Source: Lonicera japonica
Lineage: Eukaryota; Streptophyta; Magnoliopsida; Dipsacales; Caprifoliaceae
Length of the DNA: 64,000 nucleotides
NCBI GenBank assembly: GCA_021464415.1
Contig: CM038471.1
Span: 71,464,851 to 71,528,850 of the forward strand
Reading direction: 5' to 3'
Positions 24,501 through 37,400 of this stretch are shown here, piece after piece. The position numbers and the translations under genes were made by a program. The first letter of the stretch is position 1, and each line of letters begins with the position of its first letter. The notes beneath the pieces were generated by a model that did no database searches, was not told the DNA's origin, and saw only the letters and a program-made list of their open reading frames with translations.

Positions 24501-27500
24501 TCGATTTAAAACCTTGCAAATCAGATATGAATCCTGAGAGCATTCGTCCATTGCCATACGGTTTTCATTGGAAGCTTTAACAATAAAACAGAATTAAATG
24601 GAAAATGAACTTTGAATCCAGAAAGCTAGTTATTTTTTCTGGGATTTTGGATTTTTCTGAGGAAAATGACAAAAGAGTTCAAGTTTGATTAAAAGACCTT
24701 TTTAAGACTTCCATTTCACCCACTTTTTGCATCTCAAATATGTTATTGATTTTATGTTTTTTCTTTACTAGATGGCATTTGAACTTTACGGCATGTTGGC
24801 TGGGAGTGTTAGTCCGACGACTGGCGAGAATATTAAGCCTGCATATGGTGGTGAAAACGAGGCTTTCCTAAGGAAAGTGGTCACTCCTATCTACAAGATA
24901 GTTGCAGAGGTGCTGCTTTTTGCTTAATTTCTATGTAGGAATTCTTTCGATCTGGCTCATCTAGAGTGGCTTCGTTCACTCTTAGAGTAGAGTAGCAAAT
25001 CTAGACCGTTTGTTTAAAATTGGATGGTTCAAATTTTGACAGATAGGTTTTACCTCTTGTGACAACTTGTTTAGAGATAAATTAACAATCCAATACTTCC
25101 CTCTCACTCTAGAGGAGCCCAATAAGAGTTTTCTTGCTGCTCCTTGCTTTTGATTCATCTATATAATTTGTCTTTTTTTTTTCCAGGAAGCTAGAGGGAT
25201 CAGAGAAGGAAAATCTAAGCATTCTCATTGGAGGAACTATGACGATCTAAATGAATACTTCTGGTATACTTTGTCTATTTGTTTACATTGCCTTTTCTGA
25301 ATTCATCTTATGAAATGTAGATATGCATTTGCTATACCTGTAGGTCTGTTGACTGTTTTCGTCTAGGCTGGCCAATGCGTGCTGATGCTGATTTCTTTTG
25401 TCACCCTACCAAACAGCTTCGATATGAGAAAAATGATGTATGTATCACTGTAGGACTCCTTTTACTTTTCATTTCCTTATTTATAAGTGTTAGCTTCTTT
25501 TATTATGAAATGTTAACGTCCCTATTTAGCAACACACAATTTTCTTTGTTTTGATGCACTAGCTTAAGAGTTCATGCATTGGTGGATTGGATAATACATT
25601 GCAAAAGAATGCGTAACTTCTACTTCAAGACTTTCTTGATTGTTAGTCAAGGAAAACTTTAGTATAGATTAGAAACATGATGATTAGGACTGGTTCCTTA
25701 TTTCCCTAGCCTAATCTAGACTACCATTTTTATGAAGGGTGTTGATGATTTTCAGGATGAGAGGCCGGCTATTAGGGATCGATGGGTAGGAAAAATTGCT
25801 TTTGTTGAGATACGATCGTTTTGGCATATTTTTAGAAGTTTCGATAGAATGTGGAGCTTTTTCATTTTGTCTTTACAGGTAATCTTTTACTTACTACAGA
25901 AATTATTTAATTTTGTGTTTATGTATTGTTTGCGTGAGGTTTTGTTTTATTGATCTTAATGATTATTTCTTCCTTGACATACATTATTCCCTTAAAGGCG
26001 ATGATTATCATTGCTTGGAATGGATCTGGGCAACCAAGTTCCATATTTGAGGGGCATACATTCAAAAAAGTGTTGAGCATCTTTATAACAGCGGCAATAT
26101 TAAAACTTGCACAAGGTAAATAAATATGATATTATATATTATGTGATTGAGTCCTTTCTTCTTAATTCAGCCGTTCATAAACATTTTACTTCTATTTTTC
26201 AATTGAATTCACTTATCCGTGCTGAAGGTTGACAGGCATTGTGATTGCCTTAGAAATGTACCAAGCTACTCTTTTTTTCTTCTTCTTTCCCTTTTCAGCA
26301 TATTCTACGAAAATTCGGTGTGCATCTGGAGCCCATTTAAACCAGGATTCTAGGCCAGAACATAACCAATATAATAAATATTGCTCTTATGATGATTGAT
26401 TTATCACATATTGTGGACATGAGGAATAAACAAATTATTTATAAAGTCAACTATAATTGTTTTGAACTTTCCAAAATGCTGTGTTGCGTAACATTACTTG
26501 TCTGTGTAACAATATTCTGATTATTTTACTCTTGATTTTTGTAGCTGTCCTTGATATAATTATGAGCTGGAAAGCAAGGCAAAGTATGACATTGCATGTC
26601 CAACTGAGATACATTTTGAAGGCCGTTACTGCTGCAGCTTGGGTGATAGTTTTGCCAGTAACTTATGCCTATAGTTGGGATAATGCTTCGGGGTTTGCAC
26701 AAACCATTAAGGGTTGGTTTGGCAACGGTTCAAGTTCACCTTCTTTGTTCCTTTTGGCGATTCTAATCTACCTGTCTCCAAACATACTCTCTGCAGTTTT
26801 ATTTCTGTTTCCATTCATACGCCGGGGTCTTGAAAGATCGGACTATAAGATTGTCAGGTTCATAATGTGGTGGTCTCAGGTATTTACTATCTCCTTGTCA
26901 ACTTTATGTTGAGAAGAATTTTCATAATTGGCTTAATGGCCTTTTCAAACTGAGGGCAAGAGCTTATGCTTGTATAAAAAAATTAGGGTTACAATGTGGA
27001 AGCAACATAAAAGATACTTAATAACACCTAATAACCTGATAATAATAATAATAAATGGACATTTTCTGTGTGGCTTCTACGTCAAAGAGTTCATTGTTAT
27101 CAGTCTGGAGAAAACTGAAAGTTTCAAGCTCTTGTTTTGGTGATTTACTGCCATTGTATTTTTGGTTAGCTCTGTTTTGTTGTCCCTCAATTTACATATT
27201 GCACCACTCAAATTACGCTATTCATGAATTACATTTATTATTATTGTTTAGTTGTAAGTTTGAAAACATAAAACTTACATATTTATTACCCTTACGAAGT
27301 CAAATAATACAATTTATGGAAATACATAATTTACAGTAACGATATGAAGCACAACATACAAATATATGCTAAAATGGACAAATTTTAGGATTCATTTAAT
27401 TCAGAATGTACCAATTTATAAATTCGGTAATTCATGTAACCAAATGGGCCCAAATGTCTTCTATTGCAATTTTTCTTATGCTCCCTGATGTCTTGCAGCC

Positions 27501-28421
27501 TCGGCTCTATGTTGGTAGAGGAATGCAAGAGAATGCAGTTTCTATTTTCAAGTAAGTTAATTACCTTCTTTTGTTGTCTCATGTGTTTGTCTTCAATCAG
27601 ATTTTTTAGCCGTTCTTGTTAATTTCTGCTGACTTTTTGTACATTTTAGGTACACTATGTATTGGGTTCTTCTCCTAGCGGCCAAGTTAGCGTTCAGTTA
27701 CTATGTAGAGGTTTTTCTCTTATTCATCATCTTTAATAGAAATCATCCATTACTTTTTGCTTCTAATGAGAAATATTAGACTTTCATTTGCGATCAACTC
27801 AAGCATGCTTATACTCTTTTGAAATGCAACCAACTTTTAATATTCTGCTGATATAGAGAAAGAGGTTAAAAAAATGACCATTATATTGTTCTCATTATAG
27901 CAATTTTTAAATGTCAATTTGGCTTTTTAATGTTATTTGAGTCTTGTGGTCAATTTTTGGTTTATGACACACCGCACACTTAGAGAACAAGTTGTTTTAT
28001 TGTAATTACTACTGCAGATAAAGCCTCTAGTGGGTCCAACGAAAGCAATTATGCGAGTTCACATAACAGTCTACAAGTGGCATGAGTTCTTCCCTCGAGG
28101 TATTCAAATGAGTGAAGATCTTTATATCTATACCTATATTCTTATATATGTGGAGGAGAGGGTTTACTTATGTTGCCATTTTTCTTTTTCCAGCCAAGAG
28201 CAATATTGGTGTTGTGATTGCACTCTGGGCTCCTATTGTTCTTGTATGTTTCATCTTTGTCACTTTAAAGGATTTTTCTTATTATCTACCACCTGAGACT
28301 TGGTTCCTAAAGTAACACATGTTTTTGTTTACAGGTCTATTTCATGGATACTCAGATTTGGTATGCCATTTTCTCTACAATATTTGGTGGTCTATATGGT
28401 GCATTTCGCCGTCTTGGAGAG
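12639..28421 (+). CDS. Callose synthase exons 1-20 (N-terminal region and first membrane block)
   Basis: Exons: 12639-12825, 14397-14497, 20284-20405, 20487-20580, 20748-20858, 21332-21448, 21546-21638, 21913-22004, 23335-23461, 24772-24909, 25187-25263, 25344-25437, 25756-25878, 25998-26115, 26545-26879, 27499-27551, 27650-27710, 28018-28099, 28194-28243, 28335-28421. Exons 9-10 carry the conserved [20 protein letters not shown] segment (FKS1-domain region), and exons 14-20 the hydrophobic helices. Exon 3 begins with a divergent stretch ([11 protein letters not shown]) before the conserved [14 protein letters not shown]. Exon 13 could start 18 nt earlier (25738) in frame; I prefer the TTTTCAG acceptor at 25755. 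Confidence 0.9.
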
Positions 28422-31400
28422 GTCAGTGGATCTTCCTATCCTCCCTGATGCAAATCAGAAATTAATTAATTATTATTTTATTATTTTGATGTGATTTGTT
28501 CTTTTATATTTTATGGGGCTTAAATTATTATTTTAGGACCTCAGAATTTGAGTTGTGGGAGGATTTGAATTAGTATTTCTATTTCAATAGGACATCAATT
28601 ATGCATGGTTTCCTAGTTCATAAGGACTTTTGTTTCCATAAGTATTACATATCCTTATTATAGTAAGTTTACTCACATAATCAGGTTTAGAGTCCAAGGT
28701 TTAATTATTATAAATAGGTATAGATAGCCCTTTCATTGTAATTCAAACTTTTGATATTGATATTAGTTGAATTGTATACAAGAAAATAAATAAGGAGGAA
28801 ATAGAGAATAGGAGAGTTGTATTGATAATTGTATGATCACAAAGACTCCATATAGGACTCAAACTATAAACCCTAGGATAACAATAAAGGAAAGAAAAGT
28901 AAATGAAATAACTAAAGAAAGATTCCTAAATAAAATACTATCTATGGTATTTTTTTACCAACAAATAAACAATACCATAACTAATATAAATACTTTAGAT
29001 AACATATACTCCCACAAATAATAATATTGCTTTCCAACACTCCCCCTAAGTTGGAACATGTTAAACAAACATGGCCAACTTGAAACAAATTAAAGCCAAA
29101 ATGGTAGCATAACGATTGAGGGGATCGTCGTATCCATGTATCTATAGAAATAGAGAGAACTCTTGTATTTTATTCCATAATCATAAAGATTGAATACTAG
29201 GACATTATATAGGGAATAACATCCTACCTTACCTGAAATACCTATCAAGGTGGGATTCTACCATAAACAAAATAACATAAATAAATAAATAAATAACTAA
29301 TCTAAATAATATTAAATTATCAATACTCCCCCTCAAGTTGGTGCGAAGATATCTGTCATGCCCAACTTGCTCACTTGAAATTCGAATGGTTGCCTTAACA
29401 GACCCTTGGTCAAAATATCTGCAACTTGTTGATTAGACGGAACAAAAGGAGTACATATTATTCCACCCTCTAGCTTCTCTTTGATGAAGTGCCTATCAAT
29501 CTCAACATGTTTTGTCCTATCATGTAATACCGAATTGTGGGCAATATTGATAGCAACCTTGTTATCGCAGTATAGCTTCATCGGAAGACTTATTGGCCTT
29601 TTGAGTTCTTCTAAAACCCTTTGGAGCCAAAGAACCTCACATACTCCTTGAGCCATTGATCTGAACTCAGCTTCTGCACTACTTCTAGCGACAACACTTT
29701 GCTTTTTACTTCTCCATGTAACCAAGTTGCCCCAAAGAAACGTACAGTAGCCAGACGTGGACCGTCTATCGGTAACCGATCCAGCCCAATCAGCATCAGT
29801 GTATACCTCTATTCCTTTTTTATCGTTTTTCCCGAAGAACAGACCTTTCCCTGGGGAGCCTTTGAGGTAACGAAGAATACGGTACACAGCCTCTAGATGC
29901 TCTTCACACGGTGAGTGCATGAACTGACTAACTAGGCTTACGGCAAAAGCGATGTCAGGGCGCGTATGAGACAAGTAGATTAGTTTCCCAACCAACCTTT
30001 GGTATCTTCCTGTTTCGCCTGGAACACCGTCTTTAACATCTCCTAGCTTGATACCTAGTTCTATGGGAGTATCTGATGGCTTACACCCACTCATCCCAGT
30101 TTCTGACAGAAGATCTAATATATATTTCCGTTGTGAGACTACAATACCATTCTTTGAACGGGCCACCTCCATTCCAAGGAAGTATCGTAGTTCGCCAAGA
30201 TCCTTAATCTCAAATTCTCTGGCAAGATTTTGCTTCAGTTGACTTATTTCTTCAACATTGTCCCCGGTCAAAATCATATCATCCACATAAACAATGAGAG
30301 CAGAAAGTTTGTTTCTTGTGGACGTCTTTGTGAAAAGAGTATGATCAGACTGCCCTTGATTATACCCTTGACCCTTGAGGAACTTCGTTAGTCTTTCGAA
30401 CCACGCCCTAGGAGATTATTTAAGGCCATACAAAGACCTCTTTAGCTTGCAGATTTTTGTCCCAAATTCCTCAGTAAACCCAGGTGGAGGTTCCATATAA
30501 ACTTCCTCTTCTAAGTCTCCATTCAAGAAGGCATTCTTTACATCTAACTGATTCAGAGGCCAGTCCAAGTTAGCTGCAACTGATAAAAGAACTCAAACTG
30601 TATTTAGTTTTGCCACTGGAGAAAAAGTTTCGGAGTAGTCGACTCCATATGTTTGAGTGAAGCCTTTAGCCACCAAACGAGCCTTGTACCGTTCCACTGA
30701 CCCATCTGAGTTATACTTCACTGTGAATACCCACTTACAACCAACAACTGTCTTTCCTTCTGGAAGTTTTACTTTCTCCCAAGTAGCATTCTTCTCCAGT
30801 GCTATCATCTCCTCATACACCGCTTCTCTCCACTCAGGAACATTTAAAGCCTCCTGAACATTGTTAGGAACAACTATATTCGACACACAAGAGATAAATG
30901 CAGAATAGGATGGTGAGATATTTTTATATGACACAAAATTTGAAATGGGATATTTGGGAGATTTCGTACACACTCTGACTCCTTTTCTAAGAGCAATAGG
31001 AAGATCAAGTTGATTAGACTGGGTTCACTCGGTATTGTTTTGAGAACTACTTTCAGGTATCTCGGAAGAGTCATCTTGAGTATTATGATCCATCTCCAGG
31101 TTGGATTCTTGGGGTTGCTGAGGAATGGTTTCTTTCCCTCCTTGTTCTGAAATTTTTCTAGAATAAACAAGACCTTTATACCGTTTTGCACACATCTCTG
31201 GTCCATCGGTAGTAATCAGATTTTGGGATGACACTAGCCCTGGTTGTTCACCATTACCAACACCAGTATCTTTAATATTTAATTCATTTATTTTCCCAGA
31301 TTGTGTGTTAAAATCATTAGGTACTTGTTCATACAAAACATCAACTACCGAATTATCGAAACCACAACTGCCATCTTCACTCGTGCTCTCCCCCTGAAGA

Positions 31401-34400
31401 TGGGAGTCGTTGTAATAGGATTGCCCCTCAAAGAAAGTGACATCCATAGAGATATACACTTTTTTTGAAATTGGATCAAAACATTTGTACCCTTTTTGAT
31501 TTGTAGGATAGCCTACAAAAATACATTTGTGTGCCTTTGGATCAAGTTTAGAATATTTTGGGTCATGATTATGAACAAAGGCAACACTGCCAAATATTTT
31601 TAAGGGGATATCCCCTAATAGCCGAGTGTTGGGAAATATGTCAGAAAGCAATTTGATGGGAGCTTTAAAATTCAAAGTTCGTGTTAGAAGTCGGTTAATA
31701 AGGTAAGTAGCAGTCAAAATAGCATCTCCCCAAAGGTATTTTGGAACTTTAGTTTGAAAAATTAAAGCTCGAGCAACTTCAAGTAGATGTCTATTTTTCC
31801 TTTCGGCAACTCCATTCTGTTAAGGAGTATAAGTGCAAGAACTTTGATGAATTATCCCATTTGTGACGAAAAAATCCCCTAATATCTTATTAAAAAATTC
31901 TTTCGCATTATCACTTCGAAATATTTTAATTTTGGTTTGAAACTGTGTGTGTATCATGGTGTAAAATTTTTGAAACACACTCCCAACTTCTGATTTTTCG
32001 TTTAAGAGAAAGACCCAACATACTCTAGTGTGATCATCAATGAAAGTCACAAACCAACGTTTGCTAGACCAAGTGGGCACTCTAGAGGGACCCCAAACAT
32101 CATTATGAATCAAAGTGAAAGGTTGTGATTTCTTATATGGTTGAGACGGAAAAACCGTACGTTGATGTTTTGCTAATTTACAAGATTCACAACGAAATTT
32201 AAGCAATTTTTTATTCATTAATAACTTGGGAAACAAATGCTTTAAATACTGAAAGTTTAGATGTCCTAACCTATAATGCCATAGCAAAATCTGACTATCA
32301 CTAGAAACAGAAATAGAATTAAAACAAGTTTGCCGATCTTGCCTTCCAGAGGTAAACCCATTATTGAAGAAGTAGAGACCCCCATCCTGTTTAGCAACCC
32401 CAATCGTCTTCCCTGAATTTGAATCCTGAAATTCATAATGAGAAGACCAAAAATTAACTTGACAATTGAGATCAAGAGCTAATTTGCTGACAGATATAAG
32501 ATTATACGATAAATTAGGGACATGTAAGACATCTTTAAGAGTGAGAGACGGGGAGACGATTATGGTTCCTTTGCCAGCAACCGCAGCGAAAGAACCATAA
32601 GCAATTTTAACCTTTTGATTCCCTACACACGGAGTATATGTCGAGAAAAATTCCGAAATACCGGTCATGTGGTCAGTGGCCCCTGAATCTAATATCCAGT
32701 TGCTATGGGATTTGATACAAGCAATTGTAGCTGTAAACTTATTACCTGACTGAGCTATGGAACATGAGGAGTCAGAGTTTCCTAAGGAATGAGCTTGAAC
32801 CATTTTACATAGATGCTCTAATTGTTCCTTTGTGAATTGAAGTGGTTCTGAGGAAGATGGTTGCGCTGAATCTGCATTGCTTGCTTGAAATGCTCGTGTT
32901 CCTCCCCTCGTTTTGTTATCACGCTTCTTCCAATTTGCTGGTTTACCATGAAGCTTCCAGCAACTATCCCTAGTATGACCTGACCACTTGCAATGATCAT
33001 ACCACAATTTCTGCTTTCCTCCCCGCTTATCACTGTCTACGGCTCTATCAAGGGCTACCAGTGCAGAACCCTCACCATCTGTACGGGGCTCCCGTTCATC
33101 TTTCAACATCACATATCGTCGAGCCTCTTCTCTTCGTACCTCTGAAAACACCTCTCTGATAGTGGGCAAAGGAATTCTGCCTAAAATGCGACCCCGAACT
33201 TCGTCTAGGTCTTTGTTCAGTCTAGCCAAAAAGACAAACACCCGACCTCGCTCAACCTTCTTCTTGTAACGAGCACTATCATTCGGGTTTTCCCACTCTT
33301 CAGTTTCAAACAAATCTAACTCTTGCCATATGGCCATCATGTCATGGTAGTAGGCTGTAACCCCACGATCTCCTTGTTGCATCTTCCACAATTGATTATT
33401 GAGTTCGAACATTGGAGAATAGTTGTCCAGATCCGAGTACGTTTCCTTAACCGCGTGCCAGATATCTCGAGCAGTCGGCAGGAACATATAAGGTTTACCA
33501 AGTCCAGCCTCCATAGAATTGATCAACCACGAGGTAACCATCGAATTCTCCTCGCGCCATGACTTAAAGCCCGGGTCGTTAGATGGGGGTGGTACTACCT
33601 CACCATTTACGTAACCTAATTTTCTTTTGCCGTCAATAAACAGTCTCATTGATTGTGCCCATTCGAGGTAATTCCTTCCATTTAATTTGTGACTAATATT
33701 AGCCACAGGATTATCACTCACCGAATAAATAGTAGCAAATTGCGACATAGTGTTTGTGAACGTAGAAGACGGGCTTGTGGTGGAACCACTAGAAGATTCT
33801 GTGACACCCGGACTACTAGCACCCACCATAGCAAGTTTATAGTTCATATGGTAAGAGAATTAACCTAACCAGACCAAGAACAGGGACTGAATAGTACTAG
33901 ACGGAACTGAACAGTATGGAACAGTAGAAAACTCACCGGAACAGTGGTAGAACTAACCGGAACAGTTGCGGATTAACTGAAACAGTACCAAAACGGATCA
34001 AACTCACCAAACCAAGACCAGAATACGGTGCGGAACTGTGAGACGACGAGTACTGGAAAATTTGGGAATGATCGGAGCTCAGATGCGCCGTCACGCGCGG
34101 CTGTAGTGGACGGCGCGTGAGATCCACGCGCGGAGGTTGGGAGGCGCGTGAAGGTCCGTTTCCAGGTGATTTATCCGGCGTGGGTTCTCCTGAAGATTCC
34201 GACCACTTCTATAATGGTGGTGTGATGAAAAAACGACACACGTAACTGGTTTTTGAGATTGCACATACGTAACTAGGGTTTTGGCCGGAAAACTACAGTG
34301 GCGGCTAGGATAAAAATGCCTAAGGAGTTCCTAACCCTCCTTCCTAACCTCCTCTGATACCATATAGAAATAGAGAGAACTCTTGTATTTTATTCCATAA

Positions 34401-37400
34401 TCATAAAGATTGAATACTAGGACATTATATAGGGAATAACATCCTACCTTACCTGAAATACCTATCAAGGTGGGATTCTACCATAAACAAAATAACATAA
34501 ATAAATAACTAATCTAAATAATATTAAATTATCAATAGTATCCAGTCATCATCGAAAGTCATCTCCACCAATAACCAAAGCCACATAAAATGGCACCACA
34601 AATAAGGTATACTTTTAAACACCAAATGACGAGTACTTCATCATCCATCACACTTATACTAACTACTAAGCCACATCACGACTTCAACACAACATGCCGC
34701 CACCAACATCAACACACCAATAAAAGGAATTTAATCACTTATCCACCATAAACAAGACCCTCCACTAAGGTTCTAAAATGAGGTGCGAACACAGGATTTT
34801 GAAAGCTACCAAAAACCAAGATAAAATCATCGACAAGAGCGGAGGTATGACTCACTGCAGCTGAACTTTGAAAACCAGGGCTAGACTTGAAAATATACCA
34901 TAACTGAAGTTTGTATTCTGTAACTAGTTTTTTTTTTTTTAAACACTTTGTAGCAGTTGCCACCAAACCGAGAACACTGTTCAAGACAAAAAATGCAACT
35001 GTTCACCCACTGTGGTGAGTACTGTTCACCAATTAATGTTCATTCAACTGCCCACCAACACTGTTCACCGCACTATTCACCGGGGTAGAAGACGAAACTG
35101 TTTATATATATAACAAAAAGAAGAGTCCCGTCCAGCGGACGACAAGGTGGGTCACCCGCCGGCGGAAGAGGAGGATCTTTTAGAAGTCTCTAATACTAAG
35201 TTGAATTGCATACGAAAAATAAATAAAGAGAAAATAGAGAATAGGAGAGTTGTATTGATAATAATTGTATGATTACAAAGACTCCCAAAGTGGGTATATA
35301 TAGGACTCAAACTATAATCCTAGGATAACAATAAAGGAAAGTAAAGTAAAGTAAATGAAATAAATAAGGAAAGACTCCTAAATAAAATACATATCTATGG
35401 TAGGTGACCGACCCTGATTTGTAGTGTCGTTGGTGAAGGACAAACATGGGGGAACTCTATCCTACAAGCTATGATACAAAAAGGAGGGTAGAGTCAAAAT
35501 GGATAATTGATAGAATATGATAAAATATGAAAAAGTAAATGATGTTAGAAAGCGGTGAAAGGGTTTTTGCTGTGTAATTTTAGTAGATTTTTGTGGCTTT
35601 AAATGGCTTACTAGTGAAGAAATTAGGAAATTAAAGGAGAATCTCCATCCTCCCTGCATCACCCTAGCTTAACATAGTCATCCCACTCAGTTTTCATTGC
35701 ATCTTCTAAATTTTTAAGACCTAGATTCAAATGATTTGACCCTTCAATGACCTGCTTATGTATCATGCATACATGATGCATCAATAGCGTGCTGACATCA
35801 GCAGATGCGTTCAACTTCCTCAATGACCTCCATCTTTCAATGTATGACAGAAAAGGATCTAATATTGGCATATCGCTCTAGTACCATGTTGAAGACAAGG
35901 TCCTTTTTTTAGGACAACTTAACAGAAGGGAGGGAGGGGGGAGAGAGATAAATTAGAACCTTGCTTATGTACTCCATCCTCAAATTCAGAGTCCCGCATT
36001 AACTTTTGGGATGTCTGAAATTAAGAGTCTTGTTTCTAAATCAATGTACCAAATCTCATGACATCTTCACTGGTACACTAAATGGTTATAAGCAGTTTAA
36101 CTTTTGAATGCGACTCTTGTTTTCTTTGAGACGGATCGAGGAGTATTTATTTAGCTAGTACACTACATATATCTATCTATAAGGTGAGCCCTGGGCAAAA
36201 TGTTTCTTATACTTGGTCGTAAGTGCCTCTTATACTGGATGAGACCGCCAATTGGCATAATCCATTATCCAAGTTGCTGTGAGCAATTGTCTATAGCCTA
36301 ACAAGATCTGATTGTTTGGTTAGACCTTTGGCCAGAGACATGTACATTCTCAACATTTTGAACTGTAAAATTTCTTCTTTCCTATGAAATAATAATAATA
36401 AAGTGCTTTTTTTATTTTGTCCCCTATTCTTAATGCGGAAATTGGACTTTTTCGCGCTCGTTGGACTTTGTCTGCATGTAGGGGAATCCCAAAGGATTAT
36501 GTAAACATGAAAGATAATGTCTGGTTTTTTATAACGTAATCCTTTGTCTTAACTCACTCCCCCACCAACGTCGTTTTTACACAATACTTTGGGATTATCC
36601 CGCATGCAGGACGCAAAGTCTAATGGTTATGAATGAGAAAGTATTGACGATTATGAAAACAAGGGGCAAGTCTAATTTCGCACATAAAATGGGGGGCGAA
36701 GTAAAAAAAGCCCAATAATAAATTCAACAAAAATTCCTTCTAGACGACAAAAAATTAGATGGAAGCTCTTTCCCTTAACGTTATGATTTAGCATTTTACT
36801 GAAGCATTATTAAACCTCTAGGGGTTTAGAGGGGTTTAGAAAAGATGGTTTCTTTTCGACAAAGCTTCTCTACATTTTTTTACAATTGTTAGTTCTTGGC
36901 ATGGTAAAAAGATCTGTTGTTTCTGCTTTGTTTTCAGATTCGAACATTAGGCATGTTGAGGAACCGGTTCGAATCATTTCCAGGTGCTTTCAATGCCCGC
37001 TTGATTCCGATGGAGAATAATGAAAAGCCTAAGAAGGGACTGAAGGCCACATTATCCCGGAAATTCGAGGTTTGACTAATGTTTCTTTGTCTTCAGTCTG
37101 TAATTCTTCCCGTGTTGACACCTATTTATTTAGTAAAAACATTAGTGGATCTTCCATTTGATTAAGGACGTATCCTTCTGTAGGATTTTAATTAATTTTA
37201 AGAATCTCTGATTTATGAATTTAATTTGTTCCTGTTGTAAAAATGATAAGATTCCTAAATCTTGTGAGATTCTAAATTCCTACAAACCATGGGAATTTAA
37301 ATTCTCAACAAATTGGTGTAAATCTGAGAATCCCGTGTTGAATTACATTGTTTAAATTTAATGCATCTCTTTCTACTTCCATCTCTCTTTCATCATCACT

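Larger units (their letters stand above)
29143..34537 (-). mobile_element. Copia-2: Ty1/copia LTR retrotransposon in intron 20
   Basis: A 5,395-bp minus-strand element, antisense to the host gene. LTRs at 29143-29325 and 34363-34537 look identical except for two extra AAAT units in the left one. A perfect duplication GTATC flanks it (29138-29142, 34538-34542). LTR ends are the same TA..TA type as copia-1. The primer-binding site is at 34352-34362 and the polypurine tract follows 29325. It is a close relative of copia-1 in coding sequence but its LTR belongs to a different subfamily. The pol region carries stops, so it is not autonomous. Confidence 0.96.
28765..35403 (-). mobile_element. Older, decayed LTR element in intron 20, host of copia-2
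   Basis: 28765-29039 and 35199-35403 are related direct repeats (shared words such as ATAGAGAATAGGAGAGTTGT, GGACTCAAACTATAA, AGGATAACAATAAAGGAAAG). The left copy is followed by CTCCCCCT (inverted polypurine tract), and the right copy is preceded by a mutated inverted primer-binding site (CTCTAATACTA). It is therefore a minus-strand LTR element. Its own interior is only about 770 bp (29040-29137 plus 34543-35198) and non-coding; the right LTR is truncated. Copia-2 inserted into it later. Confidence 0.75.

Noticed and set aside
25738..25755. 18-nt longer exon 13
   Set aside because: In frame and possible, but the acceptor context (TTTATGAAG) is weaker than GATTTTCAG; kept only as an alternative.
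26481..26544. In-frame extension upstream of callose synthase exon 15
   Set aside because: The frame is open into the intron, but a TTTGTAG acceptor at 26544 and family alignment place the exon start at 26545.
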